Shown piece by piece: positions 8,144 through 16,857 of a DNA stretch of 64,000 bases (positions within the stretch are counted from its first letter, which is position 1; each line of letters opens with the position of its first letter). This DNA is from Shewanella denitrificans OS217 (GTDB taxonomy: Bacteria > Pseudomonadota > Gammaproteobacteria > Enterobacterales > Shewanellaceae), in the NCBI RefSeq assembly GCF_000013765.1, contig NC_007954.1:1984001-2048000 (forward strand), read 5' to 3'. The notes under the pieces are model-generated. The model had not been told where the DNA came from. It searched no databases and saw only the letters and a list, made by a program, of their open reading frames with translations. The translations under genes were made by a program, and so were the position numbers.

Positions 8144-9340
8144 ATGAAAAAAAATCATGTATCCACGACTCCGCCACCGGATCTGCTGTCCATGACAGCG
8201 CTGGGGAACTGGACTGTCCCTAACGACTTGGATCTGGTCATGCAGCCTGGCGGTGTGGCTGCGTCTTTAAAGCCGCAAACCCCAGTAAAGCTCAACGCTG
8301 AACAGGTGCAAGAGGGCAGGAAACAGCAAGATGCCAAGGCGCGCGTAGATACTGGCCAACAGCCGCCTGAGCCACAACCAAAGGCCGAGACCCACACTCA
8401 GTTAACGCTGCAGTTGGCGGCCTATTACCAACAGGTCGATGGCGAAAAAATCCAAGGGGTGTTGCACAAGTTCACTGCTGCACTTCGTAATAGCCGCCGC
8501 TTGGGCTGGATGAGCGACTTACCCTATCCAGTTATTGAGCTTACGCCAGTGCCTGCTGACACGCCGTCACAAACCTTGAGTGAGGTGCAAGTGCTGCTAA
8601 GTGCTGATGTGTGCAATGTCACGCCACAGTGGCTAACGCTTGGTAAGGCCGATGATAGTGCGCAGATGCAAAGCTTACTGCTCTCTGGCTGGCCTAAACG
8701 GCTTAAGATCAGGGTTTCACTCAGCAATGAGATGATCCAGCAGGCGTCCCCTGCCAAGATTGCCAGCCAAGTGGCGTATCAAATCGGCACCCATGTGGCC
8801 CCCTATTGGCAATTACTAGGCCAGGCGCTTATTCGCAACCGTCTCAGCGTTGACGGCGCCGATACCTTGTTAGTGCAATGGCAACAGCCAAACAAAACCC
8901 AGCTTGACCGTCGCCGCTTGCATGTAGGTTTTTTGACAAGCCACTGGAGAAAGTGGTTTAAGTTAGAGCAAGTAATTGATTTACCAGTATTTAGAGAATT
9001 AATTGCCTTGCTCGGCCACCATCATGTTAGCCGCACAGATCAAGCATACCTGTGGCAGTGTTACTGCCAAGAGGTGGCCAGAGTGCCTGTGTTCAGTGTA
9101 TCGGGGACGTGCTCGCAGGCGCAGCAGCAAAAACAAACCGACTTTTATCTGGCCTATGAAGCCTACGCCAATAAACAAGGCCGCTTCCCTTGGGGGGCAA
9201 AATTAAAGGTATTCAGTCAGCCAGTGTCTGCCGTACTGCTAAGCCTAGCGACAGCGGCTGTGTTGTATGCTAACGGCGCCGCCATCATGGGCCAAATGGC
9301 GCTAGTTAGCCAATGGCTGAGCGCCATGTTATCCCAGTGA
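8144..9340 (+). CDS. Unknown 398-aa protein with C-terminal hydrophobic segment
   Basis: The start at 8144 is preferred over an in-frame ATG at 8093 because AAGGTG lies about 8 nt upstream and the extra N-terminal residues look non-coding. The first ~75 residues are Pro/Gln-rich. The middle has normal globular composition, with three consecutive His (LLGHHHVSRT) and a few Cys. The last ~40 residues are hydrophobic (PVSAVLLSLATAAVLYANGA) and could be a tail anchor or a membrane hairpin. There is no N-terminal signal. The gene precedes the holin by 149 nt on the same strand and shares its GC-rich composition, so it may belong to the lysis operon. It does not look like a spanin or an antiholin that I know. 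Confidence 0.65.
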   Translation: MKKNHVSTTPPPDLLSMTALGNWTVPNDLDLVMQPGGVAASLKPQTPVKLNAEQVQEGRKQQDAKARVDTGQQPPEPQPKAETHTQLTLQLAAYYQQVDGEKIQGVLHKFTAALRNSRRLGWMSDLPYPVIELTPVPADTPSQTLSEVQVLLSADVCNVTPQWLTLGKADDSAQMQSLLLSGWPKRLKIRVSLSNEMIQQASPAKIASQVAYQIGTHVAPYWQLLGQALIRNRLSVDGADTLLVQWQQPNKTQLDRRRLHVGFLTSHWRKWFKLEQVIDLPVFRELIALLGHHHVSRTDQAYLWQCYCQEVARVPVFSVSGTCSQAQQQKQTDFYLAYEAYANKQGRFPWGAKLKVFSQPVSAVLLSLATAAVLYANGAAIMGQMALVSQWLSAMLSQ

Positions 9341-9489
9341 AATTCACCGTTATTGTCCCCAAAGACTCATTCCTCTCACTGGGCTAAGTCCAAGCATGAC
9401 GCTAATTCCCAGCGCAGGGTAAATTCCAAGTATAGAGCTAATTCCATTCACAAAGCTCATTGCAAACACTGTTATTAAGGAGGCTCATT

Positions 9490-9972
9490 ATGGGCTTATT
9501 GACCGATATCTTCGCGACCGGCACAGGCAATCTCATCACAAGTCTAGCCCAAGTGGCGGATCAGTTTATTACCACGGATGAAGAGCGCAATACCTTCAAA
9601 ATGCAAATGGCCAGTTTGGTTCAACAACGTGAATCAGAAATTGAGTTGACCATTCGCTCCGAGCAGAGAGCCAAACAGGCGATATTGAGCGCCGAGTTAA
9701 ATCAAGATGACAAGTTTACCAAGCGGGCAAGGCCTATGTTGGTGTATTTCGGTTTACTGATGATAGCGACCAACTATATGTTTTTCCCGATTTTATCGCG
9801 TTTTTTCTCTGTGGATACTAGCCCGTTACCGGATCTGCCCATGGAATTTTGGGCCGGCTGGTCTGGCATAGTGGCGACATGGTGCATCGGTCGCTCCGCC
9901 GAGAAGATTGTCGGCACTAATAGGGTCACCCGCTTAGTGACAGGCAAAAAAGCCACCGAGGTGGTGGGATGA
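9490..9972 (+). CDS. Holin, GTA-type 3TM family
   Basis: A 160-aa protein with a start at 9490 set by a strong AAGGAGG 6 nt upstream; an earlier in-frame ATG at 9460 has none. It resembles the 3TM holin family described for gene-transfer-agent release: an N-terminal weakly hydrophobic helix, a charged central region (residues 35-78), then two clear membrane segments at about 81-104 and 117-134. In that family the holin permeabilises the inner membrane so a cytoplasmic endolysin can reach the wall. It overlaps the amidase gene by 4 nt (ATGA), the usual lysis-cassette arrangement. No other phage genes are present nearby, which argues against a simple prophage remnant. Confidence 0.8.
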   Translation: MGLLTDIFATGTGNLITSLAQVADQFITTDEERNTFKMQMASLVQQRESEIELTIRSEQRAKQAILSAELNQDDKFTKRARPMLVYFGLLMIATNYMFFPILSRFFSVDTSPLPDLPMEFWAGWSGIVATWCIGRSAEKIVGTNRVTRLVTGKKATEVVG

Positions 9973-10787
9973 TAGAAGGGCATAAACTTAAAGATATTCC
10001 TTTTTATGCATCACCCAATGTCGGTGAGGTGATGATCGCCCCGCCATCGGCTGTGGTTATCCACTACACAGGTGGCAGCACACTCGCCGGGGCAGTGGAG
10101 TGGCTCATAAATCCCCAAGCCAAGGCTTCGGCCCATGTGGTGATAGGTGAGGCGGGTGATATCGTGCAGTTGGTGCCGTTTAATCAGGTGGCCTGGCATG
10201 CGGGTAAGAGCCATTATCAAGGTCGCAGTAATTTTAATCGTTTCTCCATCGGCATAGAACTGGTCAATCCTGGGCAATTGACCTTAGTGGGTCAGCAGCA
10301 CTGCGCCTGGTTTGGCGATCCTTATCCCCAAGAGCGGGTAGTGAAAATCCCCCAAAAAGATAGCATTCAAGAGGCGGTGTGGTGTGCTTATACCCAAGCG
10401 CAAATCATTGCGGTCAAACGTTTGTTACTGATGCTTAAAGAGTATTATCCGATTAATTTATTGGTGGGCCATGATGAGATTTCACCTGGGCGAAAGCGCG
10501 ATCCTGGGCCTGCATTTCCGATGGCGCCCCTAAGGCGTACTGTGCTCGATATCGACAGGCACAGCCACTGTCTTGAACAGCAAAGCATGCCGCAAATGAC
10601 TGGTGAGGTTGTCGCTACACGATTGAATTTTCGCACCAGTATTGAGGGGGCGTTAAAGGGTGCACCCCTAGTGCAAGGTCAACGACTTACTGTGCTCGAA
10701 GAGCGCGCCGGTTGGTACAAGGTGGCGTTGCAGGACATAGGTTGGGTCAAAAAAGAATTCGTTATTCTCAAAGAGTTTGAGGCTTAA
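9969..10787 (+). CDS. N-acetylmuramoyl-L-alanine amidase (Amidase_2 with SH3 domain), endolysin
   Basis: A 272-aa enzyme predicted to cut the amide bond between MurNAc and the stem peptide. The Amidase_2 fold runs from residue ~28 (VVIHYTGG, first zinc His) through VAWHAGKSHYQG and SIGIELVNPG to GHDEISPGRKRDPGPAF at 166-182 (last zinc His and catalytic region). Residues ~211-272 form an SH3-like wall-binding domain (RLNFRTSIEGALKGAPLVQG). There is no signal peptide, so it should stay in the cytoplasm until the holin opens the membrane. This distinguishes it from the periplasmic AmiD-type housekeeping amidases it otherwise resembles. The start overlaps the holin stop, giving translational coupling. 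The lysis role is well supported; what is released is inference. Confidence 0.85.
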   Translation: MIEGHKLKDIPFYASPNVGEVMIAPPSAVVIHYTGGSTLAGAVEWLINPQAKASAHVVIGEAGDIVQLVPFNQVAWHAGKSHYQGRSNFNRFSIGIELVNPGQLTLVGQQHCAWFGDPYPQERVVKIPQKDSIQEAVWCAYTQAQIIAVKRLLLMLKEYYPINLLVGHDEISPGRKRDPGPAFPMAPLRRTVLDIDRHSHCLEQQSMPQMTGEVVATRLNFRTSIEGALKGAPLVQGQRLTVLEERAGWYKVALQDIGWVKKEFVILKEFEA

Positions 10788-10839
10788 ATTGGGCGGTCAT
10801 CCCGAAGCAGTCTCAACATCAAGTTCAGTTGCACTGACT

Positions 10840-10870
10840 CCTAGGGTGAATGGCGCTGCCATCCCCTAGG
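10840..10870 (+). other. Imperfect hairpin just before the FtsZ paralogue
   Basis: CCTAGGG ... CCCTAGG arms enclose an inner ATGGC / GCCAT stem with a GCT loop. It has no T run, so it is not a simple terminator. It lies between the endolysin and the FtsZ start and contains the unlikely alternative start codon at 10850. It might act in RNA stability or translation control. Confidence 0.4.
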
Positions 10871-10894
10871 GTCGATGAAAAAGGTAAAAGTAAC

Positions 10895-12214
10895 ATGGGT
10901 GATTTTGCTAACAGGTTTACAGACACAGCGGTTATCAAGGTGTTGGGAGTCGGGGGCTGTGGCGGCAATGCCGTGGATCACATGCTAACCAGCCAGCTTG
11001 AGGGCATTGAATTTATCGCGATAAATACCGATGCCCAGGCATTAGCCAATGTTAAGACCGAGTCTAGGTTGCAATTGGGGGGGCAGTTGACTCGGGGCTT
11101 AGGGGCGGGGGCTAACCCCGATGTTGGCCGTCAAGCCGCCCTCGAGGATAAGCAGCGCCTTATGGATATATTAACGGGCACAGATCTGGTGTTTATCATG
11201 GCAGGCATGGGCGGCGGCACAGGGACTGGGGCCTCGCCCATTATTGCCGCCTTAGCGCGGGAAATGGGCATACTTACGGTTGCTGTGGTGACTAAACCGT
11301 TTCCCTTTGAGGGCAAAAAGCGCTTAAGCATCGCCGACAAAGGCGTGCAAGCCTTGGGGCAACAGGTGGACTCATTAATTGTCATCCCCAATGATAAGTT
11401 ACTCGCAGTATTGGGGAAAAACACCCGCCTGCTGGATGCGTTCAATGCTGCCAATGACGTACTACTCAGCGCGGTGAAAGGCATAGCCGACTTAATCACT
11501 TGCCCTGGGATCATCAATGTCGACTTTGCCGATGTGCGCGCCGTCATGGCTAATCGCGGCGCTGCAATCATGGGCAGTGCCCGTGCTAAGGGCGATAATC
11601 GCGCTTATGAGGCGACCGAGCGCGCCATTCGCAGCCCCTTAATGCAAGACAGTGATTTACAGGGCGCTAAAAGCATCTTGGTTAATATCACTGCTGGGCT
11701 TGATTTCAGCTTAGGTGAATTTATTGCCGTTGGCGAAGCGGTAGAGCAATTTGCCGCCGACAGCGCCATGATAGTGGTCGGCACTGTGATAGATCCCGCA
11801 TTATCCGATGAGATAAGCGTCACATTAGTGGCGACAGGGGTTAATCAGCAGCCGCCCTTTTTTGCACCAGCCTCGAAGCTGCAGTCAACAAGTCCCGCCC
11901 CACAGGGGCCGGGCCTGATGCAGAACCACCCCCTTCAGTCACATTTTGTACAGTCACAGCCACTTCAGTCACAGCTAGCGCAGTTTGAGCGAGTGCCACA
12001 GCAGCCGGTGTATTCACAGAAGGCAGCAGATCCCGCGCAGTTAGTATCAGCACCAGGAGCGCAAGAGTCAGCAGCCCCAGCGCCTGCAGCATTGGCACAT
12101 CAAACGAGCGACGTTGCGGCAACGACTCGCCCTTCAGGGCCAAGCTACCTCGACCCCTGTGACTTTGAGGTACCGACTTTCTTGCGCCGCAATACAGAGC
12201 TCTTAGAGGATTAA
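10895..12214 (+). CDS. Second FtsZ (FtsZ paralogue) in the toxin/lysis region
   Basis: A 439-aa tubulin-family GTPase. The start at 10895 aligns with the usual FtsZ N-terminus; an in-frame ATG at 10850 would add 15 unrelated residues. The GTP-binding pieces are present: AVIKVLGVGGCGGNAVDHML near 13-32 (the usual GGGGGN reads GGCGGN) and GMGGGTGTGASP near 104-115. The T7 loop NVDFADV near 207 keeps both catalytic Asp positions. A long Pro/Gln/Ala-rich linker occupies about 320-415. The end DFEVPTFLRR retains the peptide that normally binds FtsA and ZipA. A gammaproteobacterial ftsZ normally lies in the dcw cluster after ftsA, and no division genes adjoin this one. It is thus probably an accessory copy, on the same strand 107 nt after the endolysin. 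A role in altering division of toxin-producing cells is inference. Confidence 0.88.
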   Translation: MGDFANRFTDTAVIKVLGVGGCGGNAVDHMLTSQLEGIEFIAINTDAQALANVKTESRLQLGGQLTRGLGAGANPDVGRQAALEDKQRLMDILTGTDLVFIMAGMGGGTGTGASPIIAALAREMGILTVAVVTKPFPFEGKKRLSIADKGVQALGQQVDSLIVIPNDKLLAVLGKNTRLLDAFNAANDVLLSAVKGIADLITCPGIINVDFADVRAVMANRGAAIMGSARAKGDNRAYEATERAIRSPLMQDSDLQGAKSILVNITAGLDFSLGEFIAVGEAVEQFAADSAMIVVGTVIDPALSDEISVTLVATGVNQQPPFFAPASKLQSTSPAPQGPGLMQNHPLQSHFVQSQPLQSQLAQFERVPQQPVYSQKAADPAQLVSAPGAQESAAPAPAALAHQTSDVAATTRPSGPSYLDPCDFEVPTFLRRNTELLED

Positions 12215-12245
12215 TCGATCGCGAGTTAATAGAGGCGAGCTTGAG

Positions 12246-15200
12246 CTAAGGCTTGTCCTGCGAAGGGGAAACTCCGTATTTTTTCTTGTATTGGCGCGAA
12301 AAATAATTGGCCGAGCTAAACCCCACATCCAGGGAGACTTGGCTTATTCTATGGCCTTGTTGTAACATGGTTTTTGCCTTGGCCAGTCGGTATTGAGTAA
12401 TAAAATCAAGCGGGGTTATGCCTAAAATCGCCTGAAATTTACGGGCTAATTGTCGCTCGCTTAAGTGCGCTGCTGCCACGAGATCTTGCACACTAAGATT
12501 GGGGTCTTGATAGGCTTGCATCACTAAGGTTTTGCACTTGTCTATGGCTTTAATCGAGTGGGAGTCCATGCCACTTGGGGGGGGCAACAGGGCGGTGGGA
12601 TCGCTGTGTTTATAATACTGCTGTAAGCGTTTGCGGTTATTAAGCTGCGCCTCAATCACGGCAAGTAATTCTGCCAGCAAGTAAGGCTTGCCAAGGTAGC
12701 TGTCGGCCTGGTGCTCATAACCTTGAATTCGTGAGCTGACATCATTCTTCGCCGTCAGCAATACCACAGGAATATGGCTGGTGGCACTCAGCTGCTTAAC
12801 GTGACTCACCAATTGATAGCCATTCATGTAGGGCATATTAATATCAGACAGGATTAAACTCGGCACTTGCATTTCCGCCAGCTGCAAGCCTTGGCGGCCA
12901 TTTTTCGCGGCGACAACCTGGTAATGCAGTGATAATTGATCAATGAGCAGCGCGCTAAGTTCAGGATTATCTTCCACCACTAAAATACAGGCTTTCTCAG
13001 TGCTCAGTGTTGGCTCGCGGCTGAGCATTGGTGCTTCGATGTGCTCAAGCGGCGGGTACTGACTGTGTTGTTGGTGAGTCTCTTGTACCGTTTCAGGGGA
13101 TCTTGTCCCTTTTGTGTGTGGCGCAGTTTGCCTTGCTGTGGCTGATCCAGTGTCCATATTAGTGGCAGCATCAGTGTCCCCATCAAAGCCTGCCGATAAA
13201 GGCAGCAAGACTCGAAAACGGCACCCTTGCTTGGGGGCACTCTCAAGGCTTATTTGGCCCCTGTGGGCCTTGACCACCTCTTGCACTAAGGCAAGGCCAA
13301 TCCCAGAGCCAGGCTGATCTGCACTTTCAGCAATGCGATAAAAACGCTCAAATACTCTTTGCTGATACTCAAGGGCTATCCCTGGGCCATTGTCCTTCAC
13401 AATGAGTTCCACATAGTGGCTCTGTAATGGTCGCAGGCTGAGGTGGATGTCACCTTCTTCTTGGGTGTATTTAATGGCATTGGCGACTAAGTTATTGAGC
13501 ATTTTCTCTATGGCTTTGGATAAACCGTCGACATAAAGCCCAGCGGTGATGTCTGTGTGCAACCGCTGCTTTTTCAGTGCGGCGTATTCGTGCATATGTG
13601 TGCCCACCTCCACACATAAATGAGACAAGCATAAACGGCTCTTTTCACTGGCTTGAGCACTGTCAAAGGTGCGGCCCATTTCAATCACATCATCCACCAT
13701 GATAGCCAAGCGTTTAGCCACAGTGTCAATGGCCTCAAAGGCGCGTTGATTAGTGAGGGTCTGGTTTTGGCCTAAGCGCTGTTCAACTCGGCCTAAAATG
13801 ACCGCCAGTGGGGTTCTAAACTCGTGGGAGATATTGTCAAACTCGCGGGTTTTGCTGGCCAGCAGCTGTTCAATTTTTTGTTTTTGATCAATGATTTCCA
13901 AGGTTCTTTGGGCAACGCCGCGCTCCAGCTGCAGATTGCGAACCCGTAAGCTTGCGGTGCGGTATTGATAAAGCCCCATGGCAAGCAGCAAGCTTGCCAG
14001 CAGATAGCCAAGTTTAGCCCACCAGGTTAACCACAGCGGCGGCAATACTGTGACAGTGATGGCGGTCGGCTCGCTCCACACCCCATGGTGATTACTGGCC
14101 TTGACCTTAAAGGTATATTCCCCCGCATCCAAATTGGTATAAGTGGCAAAGCGACGTTGATTACTGGTGGTGCGCCATTGGCTATCAAAACCTTCAAGCT
14201 GATATTGGTATTGATGGCGGCTGGGATCCACAAAATGGATCCCAGCAAACTCGAAACTTATCAGGTTTTGCGCTTGGGTTAAGCTCACATGGGCGCTGCT
14301 GCGATCAAAGAGGTGCGGCGCTGGGCGGTTAAACAATAAAAAATCATTGAGTACCACCTGAGGCGCCTTAGCATCGGGCTTAATATCGCCGGGGGTAAAG
14401 GCATTAAAGCCATTGGAGCCAACAAAAAACAGTAAATCAAGCCCCTTGCTATAGTGGCTGCCCACATTAAATTCATCCCCTTGTAGCCCATCTGCGGCGC
14501 GGTAATTTTCAATGGCTTTTGTTTTGGGGTTAAATTTACTGATGCCGCGGTTACTGGCAAGCCACAGCATGCCGGCACTGTCTTGCTCAAGGGCGTAAAT
14601 GGTATTATTGGCAAGCCCATGCTCAGTGGTGTAATACTCGCTGGTAAAATCCTCTTTGTTAAACTTAACCAGGCCTTCACCTAACGTGCCTAGCCATAAA
14701 TGTCCGTCGTTATCATCTATTAGGCTGTATATTTTTTTCGGGGTGCCAATTTCGCCTCGGGTTGCTCGGCCAAAGTTTTGAACGGTTTTTGTCTTTAAAT
14801 CCAGTCGGTCCAGCCCAGCGGTTTCGGTGGCTATCCACAAATACCGACTATCTAAAACTAAATCATACAGATAATGACTGCTAAGTGTCTGATTTTTATA
14901 TTTATCATGACTTAACTGGCTAAATGTTTGGCTATCTGACCGATACTGATTCAAACCACCGCCATCGGTTGCCATCCATAGGTCACCATTAGCTTCGGCA
15001 ACTATTTTTCGAACCGAGCTCGAACTCAAGCCAGCAGGGCTTTGTCCTGGGTAAAAGTGTTTTATGGTTTGGCTGGTTGGCGTGATTTGGTTTAGCGCAC
15101 TGCGATTACTACCAAACCAAATCTGACTTTGGTTATCCTCAAACAGAGAGTTGCCCGAAATGTTATTACTGCTGATGCGGTTTTGGTTGTTAGTGTCCGC

Positions 15201-16505
15201 CTGATACCAGCTACACGGCCCATCAGGCCAGGTTATTTTATGCAGCCCTTTGCCGTATGCCGAAAGCCATAACTCCCCGTTAGATGACATTAATACATCG
15301 TATAGGTTATTGTTACTTAGGCATTGGGCATTATCCTTAGTGGCATAATACAAACCAAAGTTCAGGCTGGACAAATGCACTCTGTCGACCCCTGAGGTTA
15401 CCGTGCCGATCCAAAGGTTGGCCTGATTGTCCTCATACAGGCTGAGTACATCATTGGCGCCTAGGCTAGTATTATAATCCGCCTGCTGCCTGAAGGTTTC
15501 GAACTGGCTGCGGGCAATATCAAAGCGGCTCAGCCCCCCTTGGCTGGCAAGCCAAATGTGCCCGCGGCTGTCGCGAATAAGCCGATTGACGATATTATGG
15601 GGCAGGGCCTTAGGGTCAAGGTTATCTTGTCGCCAGTGCCGTAAAATCTGTCCTGTGCTCGTCACGTGATACAAGCCATGGCTTGTGGCGATTAACGCCG
15701 CCGTGTCACGACTAGGGATATCACGGCTAGGGAGATGACTGCGGGATGAATGCGGCTCCAGCAATAAGATATCATTGATTTTTGATGAGTCTGAACCCGC
15801 TGATGTAGGCCAGCTAATCTCAGTCAGGTTATGGTGAGTATCGAGTGTAAACAGCCCCTCGTTGGTGCCAAGCCATAGGCGGCCGTCTGGCGCCGCTTTA
15901 ACCACGCGAAGTGTGGTTTGCTGAAAGGCAGCGGCGGCGCTGCCTAATAAGGGCACGGGGGATAAGCGGGTTGAATTAGGCTGTAAATAAAATAACCCGT
16001 GATTGCGACTGCCAATCACTAAGGTGTGGGTATCTAGGGCCATGATGGAAATAATATTTAAATCCGCGCTGTTGGCTATCAAGCTCAGTTGTTCGCTGAC
16101 GGGATCATAGCGATGTAAGCCGCCCTTAGTGCCTATCCACAGCCAATCATCGCTATCGACAAACAAGCTGCGAATGGCGTTATTGGCTAATGAATGATTT
16201 ACAGCAGGGGACGAAGCGTTAACGTTAACGCTGCTGTCGCTGACACCCTGAGCGCCATGCTGCGCCAAGCGTTTGACTTCATAGCCATCGAAGCGGTTTA
16301 GGCCATCCTCAGTGCCCAGCCAGAGGTAACCTTGCTTATCTTGCACTATGGCGGTGATGGTGTTTTGTGACAGGCCATCACTAACCCTTAAATGACTAAA
16401 GTGTGCTTGCAGTCTAAGGCCTTGGTTAGGCGCCATTTGCGCTAGCGCCGCCAGGGGGGCTAACGCAAAGGCCAGACTAACAGCCAGTGTTAGCAGCCAA
16501 GGCAA
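12246..16505 (-). CDS. Hybrid two-component sensor with beta-propeller input and AraC output
   Basis: A 1419-aa one-protein signalling system. A TTG start at 16505 is chosen because it begins a clear signal peptide or anchor (LLTLAVSLAFALAPLAALA) and the frame is closed by TAA 36 nt upstream. About 700 residues of two-component-propeller repeats follow (repeated YLWLGTEDGLNRFD-like motifs), then a Y_Y_Y domain near 745-815 and a membrane segment near 825-845. The histidine kinase has its H-box (SHEFRTPL) near 891 and ATPase N/G boxes near 1000-1100. The receiver domain (CILVVEDNPE; SDINMP Asp) spans about 1173-1290, and an AraC-type DNA-binding domain occupies 1318-1415. Such proteins usually sense a periplasmic saccharide or other ligand and activate adjacent genes. 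The ligand here is unknown. It is the last of three same-strand genes and converges with the FtsZ paralogue 31 bp away. Confidence 0.9.
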   Translation of the reverse strand: MPWLLTLAVSLAFALAPLAALAQMAPNQGLRLQAHFSHLRVSDGLSQNTITAIVQDKQGYLWLGTEDGLNRFDGYEVKRLAQHGAQGVSDSSVNVNASSPAVNHSLANNAIRSLFVDSDDWLWIGTKGGLHRYDPVSEQLSLIANSADLNIISIMALDTHTLVIGSRNHGLFYLQPNSTRLSPVPLLGSAAAAFQQTTLRVVKAAPDGRLWLGTNEGLFTLDTHHNLTEISWPTSAGSDSSKINDILLLEPHSSRSHLPSRDIPSRDTAALIATSHGLYHVTSTGQILRHWRQDNLDPKALPHNIVNRLIRDSRGHIWLASQGGLSRFDIARSQFETFRQQADYNTSLGANDVLSLYEDNQANLWIGTVTSGVDRVHLSSLNFGLYYATKDNAQCLSNNNLYDVLMSSNGELWLSAYGKGLHKITWPDGPCSWYQADTNNQNRISSNNISGNSLFEDNQSQIWFGSNRSALNQITPTSQTIKHFYPGQSPAGLSSSSVRKIVAEANGDLWMATDGGGLNQYRSDSQTFSQLSHDKYKNQTLSSHYLYDLVLDSRYLWIATETAGLDRLDLKTKTVQNFGRATRGEIGTPKKIYSLIDDNDGHLWLGTLGEGLVKFNKEDFTSEYYTTEHGLANNTIYALEQDSAGMLWLASNRGISKFNPKTKAIENYRAADGLQGDEFNVGSHYSKGLDLLFFVGSNGFNAFTPGDIKPDAKAPQVVLNDFLLFNRPAPHLFDRSSAHVSLTQAQNLISFEFAGIHFVDPSRHQYQYQLEGFDSQWRTTSNQRRFATYTNLDAGEYTFKVKASNHHGVWSEPTAITVTVLPPLWLTWWAKLGYLLASLLLAMGLYQYRTASLRVRNLQLERGVAQRTLEIIDQKQKIEQLLASKTREFDNISHEFRTPLAVILGRVEQRLGQNQTLTNQRAFEAIDTVAKRLAIMVDDVIEMGRTFDSAQASEKSRLCLSHLCVEVGTHMHEYAALKKQRLHTDITAGLYVDGLSKAIEKMLNNLVANAIKYTQEEGDIHLSLRPLQSHYVELIVKDNGPGIALEYQQRVFERFYRIAESADQPGSGIGLALVQEVVKAHRGQISLESAPKQGCRFRVLLPLSAGFDGDTDAATNMDTGSATARQTAPHTKGTRSPETVQETHQQHSQYPPLEHIEAPMLSREPTLSTEKACILVVEDNPELSALLIDQLSLHYQVVAAKNGRQGLQLAEMQVPSLILSDINMPYMNGYQLVSHVKQLSATSHIPVVLLTAKNDVSSRIQGYEHQADSYLGKPYLLAELLAVIEAQLNNRKRLQQYYKHSDPTALLPPPSGMDSHSIKAIDKCKTLVMQAYQDPNLSVQDLVAAAHLSERQLARKFQAILGITPLDFITQYRLAKAKTMLQQGHRISQVSLDVGFSSANYFSRQYKKKYGVSPSQDKP

Positions 16506-16729
16506 GGTTGGAGTCGCTTGTGCATCATTATCTGGTGCTTAATGAATACTGACATTCCCCCCCCTCCCTGTGCCCGGGGCCCCCCACCCAATGCCTCCAC
16601 TATTATCTCATCAAGCCAGGCGCTGACATCAAAGCCGGCGTTGGCAGTGTGAGGCAGCATGGCGAGCTGGCTGATAAGCAGCAGGCCCATGAGGCGCTTA
16701 AGGGGCAGGGTTTGTCGATGAATTGTCAT
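16490..16729 (-). CDS. Small exported peptide with homopolymer near its end
   Basis: The ATG at 16729 has AAGG 8-9 nt upstream, and the first 31 residues form a convincing signal peptide ending HTANA. The mature part is short (GFDVSAWLDEIIVEALGGGP) and Gly-rich. As read, the frame runs through eight G residues on this strand (C8 at 16557-16564) and on for 79 residues into the kinase start. If the tract were one base shorter, translation would end at NVSIH-stop, matching the DVSIH-stop end of the upstream cysteine-rich gene. The true product may therefore be about 62 residues. It could be a truncated relative of the upstream secreted protein or a peptide sensed by the kinase; neither is demonstrated. 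Confidence 0.5.
   Translation of the reverse strand: MTIHRQTLPLKRLMGLLLISQLAMLPHTANAGFDVSAWLDEIIVEALGGGPRAQGGGGMSVFIKHQIMMHKRLQPCLGC
16516..16550. repeat. 35-bp direct repeat, copy 1
   Basis: Identical to 16823-16857. It covers the 3' end of the small peptide gene, including the shared VSIH-stop codons, and the sequence just before the kinase start. Confidence 0.85.
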
Positions 16730-16822
16730 TATATATTGCCTTATTTGTTTAAAAGCCTGTTAAGGGGCCATGTGAAGCCAGTGGTTAGTCCAGCGGTTAG
16801 GCCTGCGTTTTAGCTTGTCGTT

Positions 16823-16857
16823 GCTTGTGCATCATTATCTGGTGCTTAATGAATACT
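16823..16857. repeat. 35-bp direct repeat, copy 2
   Basis: Identical to 16516-16550. It covers the last codons of the cysteine-rich protein gene and its downstream flank. Both copies are followed by ACAT or ACATT and a C-run (C7 here, C8 in copy 1). Confidence 0.85.

Noticed and set aside
9490..10787. Holin-amidase pair as a prophage remnant
   Set aside because: No structural, replication or integration genes are seen in the window, and the neighbours are a toxin gene and FtsZ; a prophage origin remains possible but is not supported here.
14085..14680. Additional frames inside the sensor gene
   Set aside because: They are on alternative frames of a continuous, domain-rich coding sequence and show no signals of their own.
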